Origin: Kofleriaceae bacterium
GTDB lineage: Bacteria; Myxococcota_A; Polyangia; Haliangiales; Haliangiaceae
Assembly: GCA_013368795.1 (NCBI GenBank)
Contig: JABFXX010000106.1
Location: forward strand, 1 to 42,141
Direction of reading: 5' to 3'
DNA length: 42,141 nt
Positions 27,805 through 40,040 of this stretch are shown here, in pieces. The notes below the pieces were generated by a model. That model saw nothing but the letters and a program-made list of their open reading frames with translations. It made no database searches and was not told the origin of the DNA. The translations under genes were made by a program, and so were the position numbers. The first letter of the stretch is position 1. Every line of letters begins with the position of its first letter.

Positions 27805-28538
27805 TACTCCTCGTCCTCGTCGTCCTCGACGTCGGCGTTGATCTCGTCCTCGTCGAGATCTTCTTCCTCGTCGGGAGGCGGCGGCGCGGCGGCCGGCTTC
27901 TGTCCCGGAGGCGCATTGCGCTTGGCAGCCTCGGCCGCGGCCTGCGCCGCCACCTGGGCCTTCTTCGCTTCCTGCGCCTTGCGCACCACGCCCGGCTTGG
28001 GCGCGATGACCATGATCATGCGGCGACCTTCCATGTTCGGCGTCGCCTCGACCGTCGCGATGTCGTTGCACATCTCGACGACGCGGTTCAGCACGTTCAT
28101 GCCGGTCTGCGGGTGCGTGATCTCGCGACCACGGAACACGACGGCGAGCCGGACCTTGTTGCCGCCCTCGAGGAAGCGCCTGACATGCTTCACCTTGAAG
28201 GCCATGTCGTGCTCTTCCGTCTTCGGACGGAACTTGATCTCCTTGGTCTCGACGGTCGAAGCGCGCTTGCGAGCCTGCTGCTTCTTCTTCGCTTCCTCGT
28301 ACTTGTACTTGCCGTAATCCATGATCCGGCAGACAGGCGGGAAAGCGCGAGGCGAGATCTCGACCAGGTCGAGTCCCTTCTCCTCGGCGAGACGCAGAGC
28401 TTCATGCGTCGGCATCACGCCGAGCTGCTCCTCGTCCAGAATGACTCGGACCTCGGGAACGCGGATCCGGTTGTTGATGCGAAGGCCCGCTTCCGGGCGG
28501 CGGCGATCGAAACGTCCTCCAGGCGGCCTGACGTTCAT
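27804..28538 (-). CDS. infC: Translation initiation factor IF-3 with long C-terminal tail
   Basis: 244 residues; the conserved core spans about 18-182: INNRIRVPEVRVIL, AEEKGLDLVEISP, CRIMDYGKYKYEEAKK, the linker KKQQARKRAS, and the C-domain KEIKFRPKTEEHDMAFK ... EGRRMIMVIAPKP. IF3 keeps 30S free and checks the start codon. After the core comes an extra tail of about 62 residues, first Ala/Lys-rich then Pro- and Asp/Glu-rich to the end. The IF3 of Myxococcus xanthus (Dsg) also has a C-terminal extension needed for development, so this looks like a lineage trait. The start is an ATG, not the rare AUU of E. coli infC. Confidence 0.95.
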   Translation of the reverse strand: MNVRPPGGRFDRRRPEAGLRINNRIRVPEVRVILDEEQLGVMPTHEALRLAEEKGLDLVEISPRAFPPVCRIMDYGKYKYEEAKKKQQARKRASTVETKEIKFRPKTEEHDMAFKVKHVRRFLEGGNKVRLAVVFRGREITHPQTGMNVLNRVVEMCNDIATVEATPNMEGRRMIMVIAPKPGVVRKAQEAKKAQVAAQAAAEAAKRNAPPGQKPAAAPPPPDEEEDLDEDEINADVEDDEDEE

Positions 28539-28626
28539 GGGGTCACATCACTCTGAAGCTGCATTGATTCGGCAATTCTCCGTACGTGTCGAGGACGCAG
28601 GTTTTACCCCGGTCCTATGACGATGA

Positions 28627-30600
28627 CTAGTACGGAATGGCCGCCTCTCGTTTCATCTGTTCGAGGAAATCCGCGAGCTTGACGAGACCGAGGTCGGCCT
28701 CCTTGCCCGTGCCGTGCTTTCGGACAGAGACGCCGCCCGCTTCGACTTCCTTGTCGCCGACGACCAGGGCGTACGGGATCTTCGCGAGCTGAGCGTCTCG
28801 GATCATCGCTCCGACCTTGCCATGCGAGCGATCGATGTCGACTCGCAAGTCAGCCGCGCGAAGCTTCGCCGCCACCTCCTCCGCGAACGCGTGGTGCCTC
28901 TCGGCGACGGGAAGGACGCGCGCCTGCTCGGGCGCTAGCCACACCGGGAAGTTGCCGGCGAAGTGCTCGATCAGGATGCCGATGAAGCGCTCGAACGATC
29001 CGTAGATCGCGCGGTGGATGACGACCGGACGGTGCTCCTTGTTGTCATCGCCGATGTACGACATGTCGAAGCGCTCCGGCGCGTTGTAGTCGAGCTGGAT
29101 CGTGCCCAGCTGCCACTTGCGGCCGATGCTGTCGCTGACGTCGAAGTCGATCTTCGGACCGTAGAATGCGCCGTCGCCGGGCTTGAGCTCGTACGGCAGG
29201 CCCGTCTTCTCGAGCGCCGACTTGAGCGCGCCTTCCGCCTTGTCCCAGAGCGCGTCGTCGCCGATCCGCTTCTCGGGCCGGGTCGCGAACTTCGCGGTGA
29301 ACTCGAGGCCGAACGCGGCGTAGACCTTCGCGATGAGGTTCGTCAGCGCCGCGACCTCGTCGGGGATCTGCGACTCCATCAGCATGATGTGCGCGTCGTC
29401 CTGCTGGAACTGGCGCACGCGGGTCAGGCCGCTGAGCGCACCGACGGGCTCGTTGCGGTGGAGCACGTCCTGGGTGTGCAGGCGCAGCGGCAGCTCGCGA
29501 TAGCTGCGGCGCTTCATCCCGTAGAACAGGTAGTGCGACGGGCAGTTCATCGGCTTGAGCGACGAGTGCGCGAGATCCTCGATCGGCTGCCCCTCTTTCA
29601 TCTCCGACTCGGTGTCGAGGATGAGGAACATGTTCTCGCGGTACTTGCCCCAGTGGCCGCTCGTCTCCCACAGCATCTTGTTGTAGATGAGCGGCGTCTT
29701 GATCTCTTCGTAGCCGTTCGCGAGGCACATCCGGCGCATCGCGTTCTGTAGCGCCGTGTAGATCACGGTGCCGCGCGCGGTCCAGAACACCGCGCCGGGC
29801 GCAGCCGGGTGGAACCCGAACAGGTCGAGGTCCTTGCCGAGCTTGCGGTGATCGCGCTTCCTCGCCTCCTCCTGCTGGTGCGTCCACGCATCGAGGTCCT
29901 TCTGGTTGAAGAACGCGGTGCCGTAGATGCGCTGCAGCTGGGCGTTGCGGTGATCGCCGCGCCAGTACGCGCCGGCGACCGACAGCAGCTTGATCACGCC
30001 GACGCGGCCGGTCGACGGGCCGTGCGGGCCGAGGCAGAAGTCGACCCAGTCACCGTGCGAGTAGAGCGACAGCGTCTTCGCGCCCTTGGCGAAGATGTCC
30101 TCGATGATCTCGAGCTTGAACTTCTCGCCGAGCCGGCCGAACAGCGCGAGCGCCTCGTCCTTGGAGACTTCCTTGCGGACGAACGGCAGATCCTTCTTGA
30201 TCTCCTCGTTCGCGGCCTTCTCGATCGCCTCGAGGTCCTCGGGGGTGAACGGCTTCTCGCGGAAGAAGTCGTAATAGAAGCCCTCGTCGGTGGTCGGGCC
30301 GATCGTCACCTGGGTGCCGGGGAACAGGCGCTGGACGACCGACGCGACGATGTGTGCGGCGTCGTGGCGAACGAGGTCGAGCCCCTCCGGATTCTTGCTG
30401 GTGAAGATCGCGAGCGCGCCGTCGTGATCGAGCGGCTTGGTCAGATCGACCTCGGCGCCGTCGTACTTCGCGAACAGCGCTGCCTTCGCGAGGCCCGTGC
30501 CGATCTGCGTGCGCACGAAGTCCGCCACCGTCGTTCCGGCCGGCACTTGCTTGCTGGCTCCGTCGGGAAGGGTGATCGTGACTTGTCCGTGCTCGCTCAT
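28627..30600 (-). CDS. thrS: Threonyl-tRNA synthetase
   Basis: 657 residues from ATG 30600 ([16 protein letters not shown]), chosen because the TGS domain begins there; the open frame upstream is not coding. Order: TGS domain (1-65), editing domain with the HxxxH motif in [10 protein letters not shown] and a [18 protein letters not shown] segment, then the class II core with [11 protein letters not shown] (zinc Cys and His), [17 protein letters not shown] and [16 protein letters not shown], and the C-terminal anticodon-binding domain ([19 protein letters not shown]). Charges tRNA-Thr. First gene of the block that leads to infC, with 88 nt between. TATGGT lies 10 nt before the ATG. Confidence 0.96.
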   Translation of the reverse strand: MSEHGQVTITLPDGASKQVPAGTTVADFVRTQIGTGLAKAALFAKYDGAEVDLTKPLDHDGALAIFTSKNPEGLDLVRHDAAHIVASVVQRLFPGTQVTIGPTTDEGFYYDFFREKPFTPEDLEAIEKAANEEIKKDLPFVRKEVSKDEALALFGRLGEKFKLEIIEDIFAKGAKTLSLYSHGDWVDFCLGPHGPSTGRVGVIKLLSVAGAYWRGDHRNAQLQRIYGTAFFNQKDLDAWTHQQEEARKRDHRKLGKDLDLFGFHPAAPGAVFWTARGTVIYTALQNAMRRMCLANGYEEIKTPLIYNKMLWETSGHWGKYRENMFLILDTESEMKEGQPIEDLAHSSLKPMNCPSHYLFYGMKRRSYRELPLRLHTQDVLHRNEPVGALSGLTRVRQFQQDDAHIMLMESQIPDEVAALTNLIAKVYAAFGLEFTAKFATRPEKRIGDDALWDKAEGALKSALEKTGLPYELKPGDGAFYGPKIDFDVSDSIGRKWQLGTIQLDYNAPERFDMSYIGDDNKEHRPVVIHRAIYGSFERFIGILIEHFAGNFPVWLAPEQARVLPVAERHHAFAEEVAAKLRAADLRVDIDRSHGKVGAMIRDAQLAKIPYALVVGDKEVEAGGVSVRKHGTGKEADLGLVKLADFLEQMKREAAIPY

Positions 30601-30610
30601 TGAGTGGCGA

Positions 30611-30616
30611 ACCATA
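30611..30616 (-). promoter_or_regulatory. Candidate -10 box (TATGGT) for thrS
   Basis: Minus-strand TATGGT lies 10 nt upstream of the thrS ATG, so the transcript would begin at or within a few bases of the codon. No Shine-Dalgarno sequence and no convincing -35 are visible. Confidence 0.35.
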
Positions 30617-30689
30617 CCGCAGCGCGCAAGTGCCGCATCATGGCGACGCTCCAACTCGCAGCGGATCGCGTCGTTTCGCCGAAACGAAC

Positions 30690-30718
30690 AAGACCAGCTG
30701 GGGCTACCAGCTGGTCTT
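30690..30718 (-). terminator. Hairpin terminator after tRNA-Val
   Basis: Minus strand: AAGACCAGCTGG and CCAGCTGGTCTT form a perfect 12-bp stem with a 5-nt loop, followed by the T-containing GTTCGTTTC. It lies 2 nt after the tRNA-Val 3' end and separates it from thrS. Confidence 0.75.
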
Positions 30719-30720
30719 CG

Positions 30721-30792
30721 TAGGCACGTGCGGGATTGAACCGCAGACCCCCACCGTGTCAAGGTGATGCTCTCCCACTGAGCTACGTGCCT
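30721..30792 (-). tRNA. tRNA-Val (anticodon GAC)
   Basis: 72 nt on the minus strand: acceptor AGGCACG/CGTGCCT, D-stem GCTC/GAGC, anticodon stem TCACC/GGTGG with loop TTGACAC (anticodon GAC), T-stem TGCGG/CCGCA with TTCAATC loop, discriminator A, no CCA. It reads GUC and GUU. Promoter and terminator are given separately. Confidence 0.97.
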
Positions 30793-30804
30793 GGGAGGTG
30801 CATG

Positions 30805-30833
30805 TGATTAGTGGAACTGGCGCTCCATGTCAA
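30805..30833 (-). promoter_or_regulatory. Promoter of tRNA-Val
   Basis: Minus strand: a perfect -35 TTGACA (30828-30833), a 17-bp spacer and TAATCA (30805-30810) as a weak -10. The predicted start lies about 5 nt before the tRNA. The -35 contains the TGA stop of the response-regulator gene. Confidence 0.5.
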
Positions 30834-31264
30834 GGGAGCGGCTGGTTCAACACGAGCCAATACAGTCCGAGCTGGCGAACAGCCTCCACGAACTGGGTGA
30901 AGTCGACCGGCTTCCGGATGTAGCTGTTCGCGCCGAGCCTGTAGCCAGCGATGACGTCCTGGTCCTCGGCAGAGGACGTCAGGATCACGATCGGGAGCGC
31001 CTTGGTCCGGGGATCTGCACGCAGCGCGCGCAGGACCTCGAGACCATCGACCTTGGGCAGCTTGAGGTCGAGCAGGACGACCTGCGGGACCTCGCGCTGA
31101 TCCCGGCCGTCGTGCTGACCGCGCATCAGCAGGTAGTCGAGCGCCTCGGCGCCGTCGCGCGCGACCACCACGCGGTTGCTGATGTTGCTCTTGCGCAGCG
31201 CGCGGAGCGTGAGCTCCTCGTCGTCTGCGTTGTCCTCGACAAGGACGATCACGCGCTCGCTCAC
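30830..31264 (-). CDS. Single-domain response regulator (Rcp1-like receiver)
   Basis: 144 residues from GTG 31264, which overlaps the histidine-kinase stop (GTGA), so translation is coupled. The whole protein is one receiver domain: acidic pocket LVEDNADDEELT (Glu10, Asp11), phospho-acceptor Asp66 in VVLLDLKLPKVDG, Thr/Ser in PIVILTSS, and Lys in SYIRKPVDF. The DNxxD-E-L-T start and the LRKSNISNRVVVARDGAEAL part match the subfamily often paired with phytochrome-like or PAS/GAF kinases. No output domain, so it may pass phosphate on or act by protein contact. Confidence 0.93.
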   Translation of the reverse strand: MSERVIVLVEDNADDEELTLRALRKSNISNRVVVARDGAEALDYLLMRGQHDGRDQREVPQVVLLDLKLPKVDGLEVLRALRADPRTKALPIVILTSSAEDQDVIAGYRLGANSYIRKPVDFTQFVEAVRQLGLYWLVLNQPLP

Positions 31265-32925
31265 GGTGTCTCCGGCAGTGTGAAATAGAACGTCGCGCCC
31301 TTCCCGACCTCGCCCTCTGCCCACACGCGTCCTCCATGGCGCTCGACGATTCGCTTCACGGTCGCGAGACCGATGCCGGTTCCAGGGAACTCGCTCGTCG
31401 GATGGAGCCTCTGGAACACGCCAAACAGCTTTTCGCGGTAGCTCATGTCGAACCCGGCGCCGTTATCCCGAACGTAATAGATGCGCTCGTTGGCGTCGAC
31501 CCTGGTGCCTAGCTCGATCTGCGGCGCCGAGATCTTGGACGTGAACTTCCACGCGTTGCCGAGCAGGTTGTCGAACACGATCGCGACGAGCTTCGGATCG
31601 GCGACCGCGGGCAGCTTCGTCGGCGCGGCGAATGTGACCTTGCGATCGGGCTCGCCGCGCTCGAGGATCGAGAACGCCGTCCGCGCGATCGTCGCGAGAT
31701 CGATCGGCTGCACCTTGTGCTCGGCGCGCGTCACCCGCGACAGCTCGAGGAGATCGTCGATGAGGAGCGCCATGCGCTGCGCGGCCGCGCGGATGCGGTC
31801 GAGGTGGCGCTGGCCGTCGCCGTCGATCTTGGTGCTGTAGTCCTCGATCAGCGCCTGCGCGAACCCATCGATCGCGCGGAGCGGCGCGCGTAGATCGTGC
31901 GCGACCGAGTAGCTGAACGCCTCGAGCTCGCGGTTCGCGGCCTCCGCGTTGTCCTTCGCGGCCTTCAGCGCGGCTTCGGCCGCCTTGCGCTCGGTGATGT
32001 CGTGCGAGATCCCGAGCAGGAAGCGAGGCACGCCAGCGTCGTCGACGATCGGCACCTTCTTCGTGTGGAGCCAGCGCGGACCGTGCTTGGTCCGGATCGG
32101 CTCCTCGGGGATATCGACGAGCACGCCGCTCGCGAGCGTCTCGCGGTCCTTCGCGATGAAGAACTCGGCTTCACCGGGCGGGAAGAAGTCGCGATCGCTC
32201 TTGCCGATCAGCTCGGTACGAGGAAATCCGAGCAGCTCCTCGCCGGCGCGGTTGAACCGCACGAACTCGAGCTTCTCGGCGTCCTTCACGAACACCATGT
32301 CGGGGATGTGCTCGAGGATGACGTCGACGAACCGGTTCGCCTCGGCGGCCCGCGCCGCGAGCTCGCGCAGGTTCTCGCTGCGGAGCAACTCGCGGAACAG
32401 CATCGCATTGCCGAGCGCGAGCGCCGCGTGATTGGCGAGGTGCTCGACGAGCTCGCGATCGACGTCGTCGAGCGGCGGCAGGTCGGGGCGCCGCCGCGTC
32501 ACGCTGAGCAGGCCGAGCAGCTCGCCGCGCGACTTGAGCGGCACGACGAGCATGCCGCGGGCACCGATCGTCCTCAGGAGATCGAGGCTGTCCTTCGGGG
32601 CGTTGCGCTCGAGGTCTGCCAGGTCGATCTCGGGCAAGAACGTGGTCCCGCGCGCGAGCGCCTGGGCGGAGAACTCGCTGAGCGGCCGGGGCTGGCCGAT
32701 CATCTGCGCGTACGCCTCGACGACCCGGGGGTCGGCATCGTGGACCGCGACCACCGTCAGCGTGTCATCGTGCTCCGAACGCAGCGAGACGACGCAGGTA
32801 TCGGGCACCACCTCGGCGACCGTGCGGACGACGGTGTCGAGCAGCCGCTCGTAGTTCGTGGTCGTCTCCGTGAACGCCGTGACCGCTGCCGACACCGAAC
32901 GCAGAGCTTGCCTGAGCCGATCCAC
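31261..32925 (-). CDS. GAF-PAS sensor histidine kinase
   Basis: 554 residues from GTG 32925. GAF domain about 25-175 (LLDTVVRTVAEVVPDTCVVS ... LVVPLKSRGELLGLLSVTRR), PAS domain about 195-315 (DVILEHIPDMVFVKDAEKLE ... FLLGISHDITERK), a coiled-coil linker, the HisKA dimerisation domain with the phospho-acceptor His343 in SYSVAHDLRAPLRAIDG, and the HATPase core (NLLGNAWKFT as N box, DNGAGFDM as G1, GTGIGLATVKRIV as G2). No membrane segment, so it should sense an internal signal. It overlaps the response-regulator start. TAGGCT lies 9 nt before the GTG. Confidence 0.94.
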   Translation of the reverse strand: MDRLRQALRSVSAAVTAFTETTTNYERLLDTVVRTVAEVVPDTCVVSLRSEHDDTLTVVAVHDADPRVVEAYAQMIGQPRPLSEFSAQALARGTTFLPEIDLADLERNAPKDSLDLLRTIGARGMLVVPLKSRGELLGLLSVTRRRPDLPPLDDVDRELVEHLANHAALALGNAMLFRELLRSENLRELAARAAEANRFVDVILEHIPDMVFVKDAEKLEFVRFNRAGEELLGFPRTELIGKSDRDFFPPGEAEFFIAKDRETLASGVLVDIPEEPIRTKHGPRWLHTKKVPIVDDAGVPRFLLGISHDITERKAAEAALKAAKDNAEAANRELEAFSYSVAHDLRAPLRAIDGFAQALIEDYSTKIDGDGQRHLDRIRAAAQRMALLIDDLLELSRVTRAEHKVQPIDLATIARTAFSILERGEPDRKVTFAAPTKLPAVADPKLVAIVFDNLLGNAWKFTSKISAPQIELGTRVDANERIYYVRDNGAGFDMSYREKLFGVFQRLHPTSEFPGTGIGLATVKRIVERHGGRVWAEGEVGKGATFYFTLPETP

Positions 32926-32934
32926 CCGGTACGT

Positions 32935-32940
32935 AGCCTA
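32935..32940 (-). promoter_or_regulatory. Candidate -10 box (TAGGCT) for the histidine kinase
   Basis: Minus-strand TAGGCT lies 9 nt before the GTG at 32925, in the divergent region 32926-33105. No Shine-Dalgarno sequence is seen. Confidence 0.3.
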
Positions 32941-32981
32941 CCCGAATGACGGCCGCGTCAGACCAAGGCGGCCCTCGCGCC

Positions 32982-33011
32982 TTGCTCGATTCGCGATTAC
33001 AAGCGTAGACT
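32982..33011 (+). promoter_or_regulatory. Candidate promoter of the kinase/TPR/activator operon
   Basis: TTGCTC (32982-32987), an 18-bp spacer and TAGACT (33006-33011) are a reasonable sigma-70-like pair. The leader to the TTG at 33106 would be about 88 nt. A short inverted repeat TGACA-TCGT-TGTCA lies at 33073-33086, within this leader. Confidence 0.35.
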
Positions 33012-33105
33012 TGAGGCCTTAGACAACCTTATGGGACCGCCGGCCGGTCTCATCAACGTAGGGAACGCGCCGTGACATCGTTGTCATGGCAAAGCGAGCA
33101 CGGGA

Positions 33106-34898
<1,793 letters not shown>

Positions 34899-34914
<16 letters not shown>

Positions 34915-35792
34915 TCGCCATCGTCGCGGTCGTGCTCGCGTTCGCGACGAGCTTCGCGCTCGCGACGCCGCGCGAGGACCTCGCGACCGCGAACAAGGCG
35001 TTCCGCGATGGCCAGTTCCTCGAGGCGCGCGACCGCTACAACTTCCTGCTCTACCCGCGCGTCCAGCTCGCCGACACGAACGATCTCGTCGAGGCCTACG
35101 TCAACCTCGGCGTATGCCGGCTCGAGACCGGCGACGACGGCGGCGCCAAGCGAGAGTTCGAGAAGGCGCTCGAGCTCGATCCGAACAAGCAGCTCGACCC
35201 ACTCGTCATCACGAACAAGCGCGCGATCGTCCTGTTCGACGACACGAAGGCGGACATCCGCACGCGCCGCGAGCGCGAGGCGAACGCGCGCCGCGAGGCC
35301 GAGGAAGCCGAGCGCATCCGCAAGATCAAACAGAGCCTCGTCGGCGTTCGCGACAACCCCTACTACCTGACGTTCGTGCCGTTCCTCGGCCAGTACCAGA
35401 ACGGCGACACCGCGAAGGGCCTGCTGTTCCTCGGCGCGCAGGCGGTGACCGGTGCGACCAGCGTCGGCATCTTCGCCTATCTGACGAACAAGTACGGCAT
35501 CCGGTCCGACAAGGTCCCGGTGCTCGAAGGTCCGCGCGTGCGCCGGCTACAGCAGATCGAGATCGGGACCGGCATCGCGTTCTTCGCGTTCTACGTGTGG
35601 GGCGTCGTCGACGCGAACCTCCACTACAAGCGCCAGGTTCGCGCGCAGATCGACGAGTCGCTGTTGCCCGAGTACCTGCAAGAGAAGCCGAAGCCCAAGA
35701 AGCCGAAGAAGACGTCGCTCCTCGAGCGCATGCAGATTTCTCCGATGCTCACGCCGGACAGCGTGGGCATCGGCCTAGGTTGGGAGAACTAG
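34899..35792 (+). CDS. TPR-containing membrane protein
   Basis: 297 residues from GTG 34899, chosen because it gives a signal-like hydrophobic start ([18 protein letters not shown]); the frame is open far upstream only as a shadow of the kinase. A TPR-like region (about 28-95, [20 protein letters not shown] ... [20 protein letters not shown]) is followed by a charged coiled coil ([20 protein letters not shown]). A membrane part then follows with [20 protein letters not shown], resembling DUF5683-type proteins, and two predicted helices. Overlaps the kinase gene by 16 nt and ends directly before the activator gene. It may scaffold the kinase complex. Confidence 0.85.
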
Positions 35793-37604
<1,812 letters not shown>

Positions 37605-37632
37605 TCTCCATCGCCCCGTTCCGCGACACCCC

Positions 37633-38235
37633 ATGACGCAGATGTCCGACCCACACGATCACGTGAGCGCCGATTTCGGCCCTAACTCCGCGAGGAGACG
37701 GGGGCGAACGGGCGTGGCGCGCGCGCTGCATGACAGGGGTGTGCTCAGGGCCCTCGCCCTCTCTACGATGTTCGCCGGTTGCGTGATCCCACCGTCTCTG
37801 TCCGTCGACACGACGGATGCGGGCGCCAATGCAGCGCCGGCGATCGTGTCTCTGCGCGCGGACAACGTCGAGCTGCCCGAGCTGTCGACCGTGACGTTCG
37901 AGCAAGGCATGGGAACGATCATCGCGACGTTCCACGACACGGACCTCGACGACACGCTGTACGGCAAGGTCTTCGTCGACTACAGCAGCAACGATCCGAC
38001 GCCGGCGCGCGCGAGCTGCGTGTCGGCCGGCACGACCGTCGAGCGGACCTGCACGTTGCCGCTGACCGGCCTCTGCCAGAACGACGATATCGGCGCGACC
38101 CGCGTGATGCAGGTGATGGTGTTCGACCGCGAGGTGCTCGAGACCGGCGTGCAGCCCCTCTTCCAGGCGATGCCGCCCGGCGGCCTGTCGACGTCTCGCG
38201 TCTACTTCCTCAAGTGTCAGGGGCGCGGCCAGTGA
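37633..38235 (+). CDS. Putative lipoprotein
   Basis: 200 residues in the longest form from ATG 37633. The true start is probably later: GTG 37714 or GTG 37741 gives a compact signal peptide ending in the lipobox FAGC (VLRALALSTMFAGC). The exported part is beta-rich with three or more Cys (ASCVSAGTTVERTCTLPLTG, LCQNDD) and an Ig-like look (PAIVSLRADNVELPELSTVT). I do not recognise the family. The stop overlaps the start of the next lipoprotein gene (GTGA), so the two are coupled. The signal kinase operon ends 28 nt upstream. Confidence 0.7.
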   Translation: MTQMSDPHDHVSADFGPNSARRRGRTGVARALHDRGVLRALALSTMFAGCVIPPSLSVDTTDAGANAAPAIVSLRADNVELPELSTVTFEQGMGTIIATFHDTDLDDTLYGKVFVDYSSNDPTPARASCVSAGTTVERTCTLPLTGLCQNDDIGATRVMQVMVFDREVLETGVQPLFQAMPPGGLSTSRVYFLKCQGRGQ

Positions 38236-38738
38236 AGCGCGCCTGGCTCCTCGCGCTCGCGGCTGCCGGCTGCCTCGAGGTCCCCAAGGAGGCGCCGCCG
38301 GAGTGCTCGGCGACGAGCGACTGCGACGCGGTGAACGGCGAGGTCTGCGACGAAGGCGTCTGCTACGGCAACCCGCCGATGGGCGAGTTCGCCGCGACGG
38401 TGTCGGCGCCGAGCACGCGCAGCGATGTCGTCGCGACCGAGATCCCGCTGATCTCGCTCGCCCGCGACGGCTGGCTCGGCGACATCGCGCTCGAGACGCC
38501 GGTGACGATCAGCGGCCGCGTCGAAGCGTACTGCATGGGCACGAACCAGACGTGCCCGATGACGTCGATCGCCGCCGAGGTCCGGTTCACCCGCCCGTCG
38601 CGATTCCCCGGCGGCCCGACGCTGCGGCTGTCGGTGCAGTCCAAGGCGGGCCAGCCGCGCGGCGTGGATTCGTTCTCGATCAACATTCCGCGCACGCTGC
38701 CCGGCGACGAGCCTTACACGGTGACGATCGATCCCTAG
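38232..38738 (+). CDS. Lipoprotein, N-terminal part of a gene interrupted by two TAG codons
   Basis: 168 residues from GTG 38232, overlapping the previous stop. Lipobox AAGC (Cys14) after VKRAWLLALAAAGC, then a Cys-rich part (CSATSDCDAVNGEVCDEGVC) and an Ig-like beta domain (IALETPVTISGRVEAYCMGT). The frame stops at TAG 38736. The same frame, after a second TAG at 38748, continues open to 39998 with matching beta domains, so this is probably the front of one longer surface protein. Without the second part it lacks most of its beta domains. Confidence 0.75.
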   Translation: MKRAWLLALAAAGCLEVPKEAPPECSATSDCDAVNGEVCDEGVCYGNPPMGEFAATVSAPSTRSDVVATEIPLISLARDGWLGDIALETPVTISGRVEAYCMGTNQTCPMTSIAAEVRFTRPSRFPGGPTLRLSVQSKAGQPRGVDSFSINIPRTLPGDEPYTVTIDP

Positions 38739-38758
38739 GGCGGTGGCTAGAAGCCGCC
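38736..38758 (+). other. Two in-frame TAG codons with local hairpin
   Basis: TAG at 38736-38738 and TAG at 38748-38750 are in the same frame, three codons apart. The bases 38739-38758 can fold (GGC...GGCT, loop AGA, AGCC-GCC). Each TAG could have arisen by one change from CAG or TGG. Nonsense mutation, sequence error or programmed read-through are the possible explanations. Confidence 0.6.
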
Positions 38759-38789
38759 GACCGACGGCAACGCGCACCCGGCCGAGATC

Positions 38790-39998
38790 GTGCCGCCGAA
38801 GCGACTGATGCTCGCGGCGACCGAGGACAGCGAGCACCAGACGTACACGCTCGGCAGCGCATATCCGGTGACGATCAGCGGCACGTTGAAGGATTCCCTC
38901 GGCACGGCGCTCGTCGGCTACCGCGTCGTCGCGCTGGGCAAGATCGATGCGCAGTCGGCCCAGACCGAAGTGTCGACGGTCGACTACGTCACGAACGGCC
39001 AGTACACGATCACGCTCGCCGACAGCGTCGTCGGTCAGATCGAGATCGCCGCGACGCCCTACGAGGACAACGTCGTCGCGCCGAGCCTGCACCTGACGAA
39101 CATGTCGCCGACGCCGGGTGCCCGCCCGCTCGCGCAGCCGTCGGGCCTTGGCAACTCGGTGAAGGTGAAGCTCCTCGTGAAGGGCCTCGCCGGCGACGGC
39201 ATGGTCAAGCCGGTGACCGGCGCCCGCGTGATCGTGACCGGCACCGTCGATGCGGCGTTCACCGGCGCGGCCGGCGCCGAGCTCACGTCCGAGGCGATCA
39301 CCGGCGACGACGGCTACGCGACGCTGTCGCTGCTCGACGGCGTCGCGCTCGTCCCGACGTACAAGCTGCGGATCGTTCCACCGGCGAGCTCGAACCTCGG
39401 CGCCGTGTACGACGCCCCGTTCGCGTTGACGACGACGGACGTCCAGTTGCCATCTCGCGTCGCGATCAGCGGCAAGGTCGTCGACTTCGCGGGCACCCCG
39501 CTGCGCGATGTCACGGTAACCGCGCGGCGGTCGCAGCGCTTCTTGTGGACGCTGCGCCCGGAGGCTCAGGATTTCCTCGACGAGATTCCTGCGGCCACGA
39601 CGATCACCCAGGCGAACGGCATCTTCGTGGTCTGGGTCGATCCGGCGCTGGATGATGCGTGGGGCCGCTATGACGTGACGTTCGAGACCCCGAAGGGCTC
39701 GACGGCGCCGACCTGGCAGATCCTCGACCTCGAAATTCCTCGCGTCTCGAGCCAGGCGACGATCAACCTCGACAGCGTCACGATGCCGGACGCCGCCTAC
39801 CTTCACGGCCGGATCGTCGATCCGCACGGCGAGCCCGTCGAGGGCAGCTCCCTGCGGATCTTCCAGATCCCGCCGCCGACGACCCTGTGCACCGACCTGA
39901 CGCACGCTCCCGACGTCTGCGAATTGGACGCCCAGGTGGCCGGAACCGGCGAATCCGACGGCGACGGCATTGTCCGCCTCGACGTGGCCCGCCCGTAG
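38790..39998 (+). CDS. Carboxypeptidase-regulatory-like/Ig-like repeat protein, downstream part of the split gene
   Basis: 402 residues counted from GTG 38790, but the frame is already open from 38751 and no ribosome binding site or signal peptide exists here. It holds several beta-sandwich units of carboxypeptidase-regulatory type (YPVTISGTLKDSLGTALVGY, PVTGARVIVTGTVDAAFTGA, RVAISGKVVDFAGTPLRDVT, AYLHGRIVDPHGEPVEGSSL). Such repeats are common in surface lipoproteins. The lack of an export signal and the shared frame with 38232-38738 argue that it was one gene. If read through the two TAG codons the product would be about 588 residues. Confidence 0.65.
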   Translation: MPPKRLMLAATEDSEHQTYTLGSAYPVTISGTLKDSLGTALVGYRVVALGKIDAQSAQTEVSTVDYVTNGQYTITLADSVVGQIEIAATPYEDNVVAPSLHLTNMSPTPGARPLAQPSGLGNSVKVKLLVKGLAGDGMVKPVTGARVIVTGTVDAAFTGAAGAELTSEAITGDDGYATLSLLDGVALVPTYKLRIVPPASSNLGAVYDAPFALTTTDVQLPSRVAISGKVVDFAGTPLRDVTVTARRSQRFLWTLRPEAQDFLDEIPAATTITQANGIFVVWVDPALDDAWGRYDVTFETPKGSTAPTWQILDLEIPRVSSQATINLDSVTMPDAAYLHGRIVDPHGEPVEGSSLRIFQIPPPTTLCTDLTHAPDVCELDAQVAGTGESDGDGIVRLDVARP

Positions 39999-40005
39999 TC
40001 CTCGC

Positions 40006-40034
40006 TTGACCCGCCTGGGTTGGCCGACTATGGT
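40006..40034 (+). promoter_or_regulatory. Sigma-70-type promoter of the DEAD-box helicase
   Basis: TTGACC (40006-40011), a spacer of exactly 17 bp and TATGGT (40029-40034). This is the best -35/-10 pair I found in the window. Transcription would start near 40041. Confidence 0.7.
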
Positions 40035-40040
40035 TCGCGG

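Noticed and set aside
30601..30762. Extended thrS start upstream of 30600
   Set aside because: It runs through the terminator hairpin and tRNA-Val; the TGS domain begins at 30600.
33087..33101. Sigma-54 promoter (TGGCAAAGCGAGCAC)
   Set aside because: The spacing between GG and GC is 2 bp too short for a -24/-12 element.
38736..38750. Genome-wide reassignment of TAG (for example pyrrolysine or a changed code)
   Set aside because: TAG ends many clear genes here (carboxypeptidase, GST, AraC, SurE, IF3, ThrRS), so it is a normal stop.
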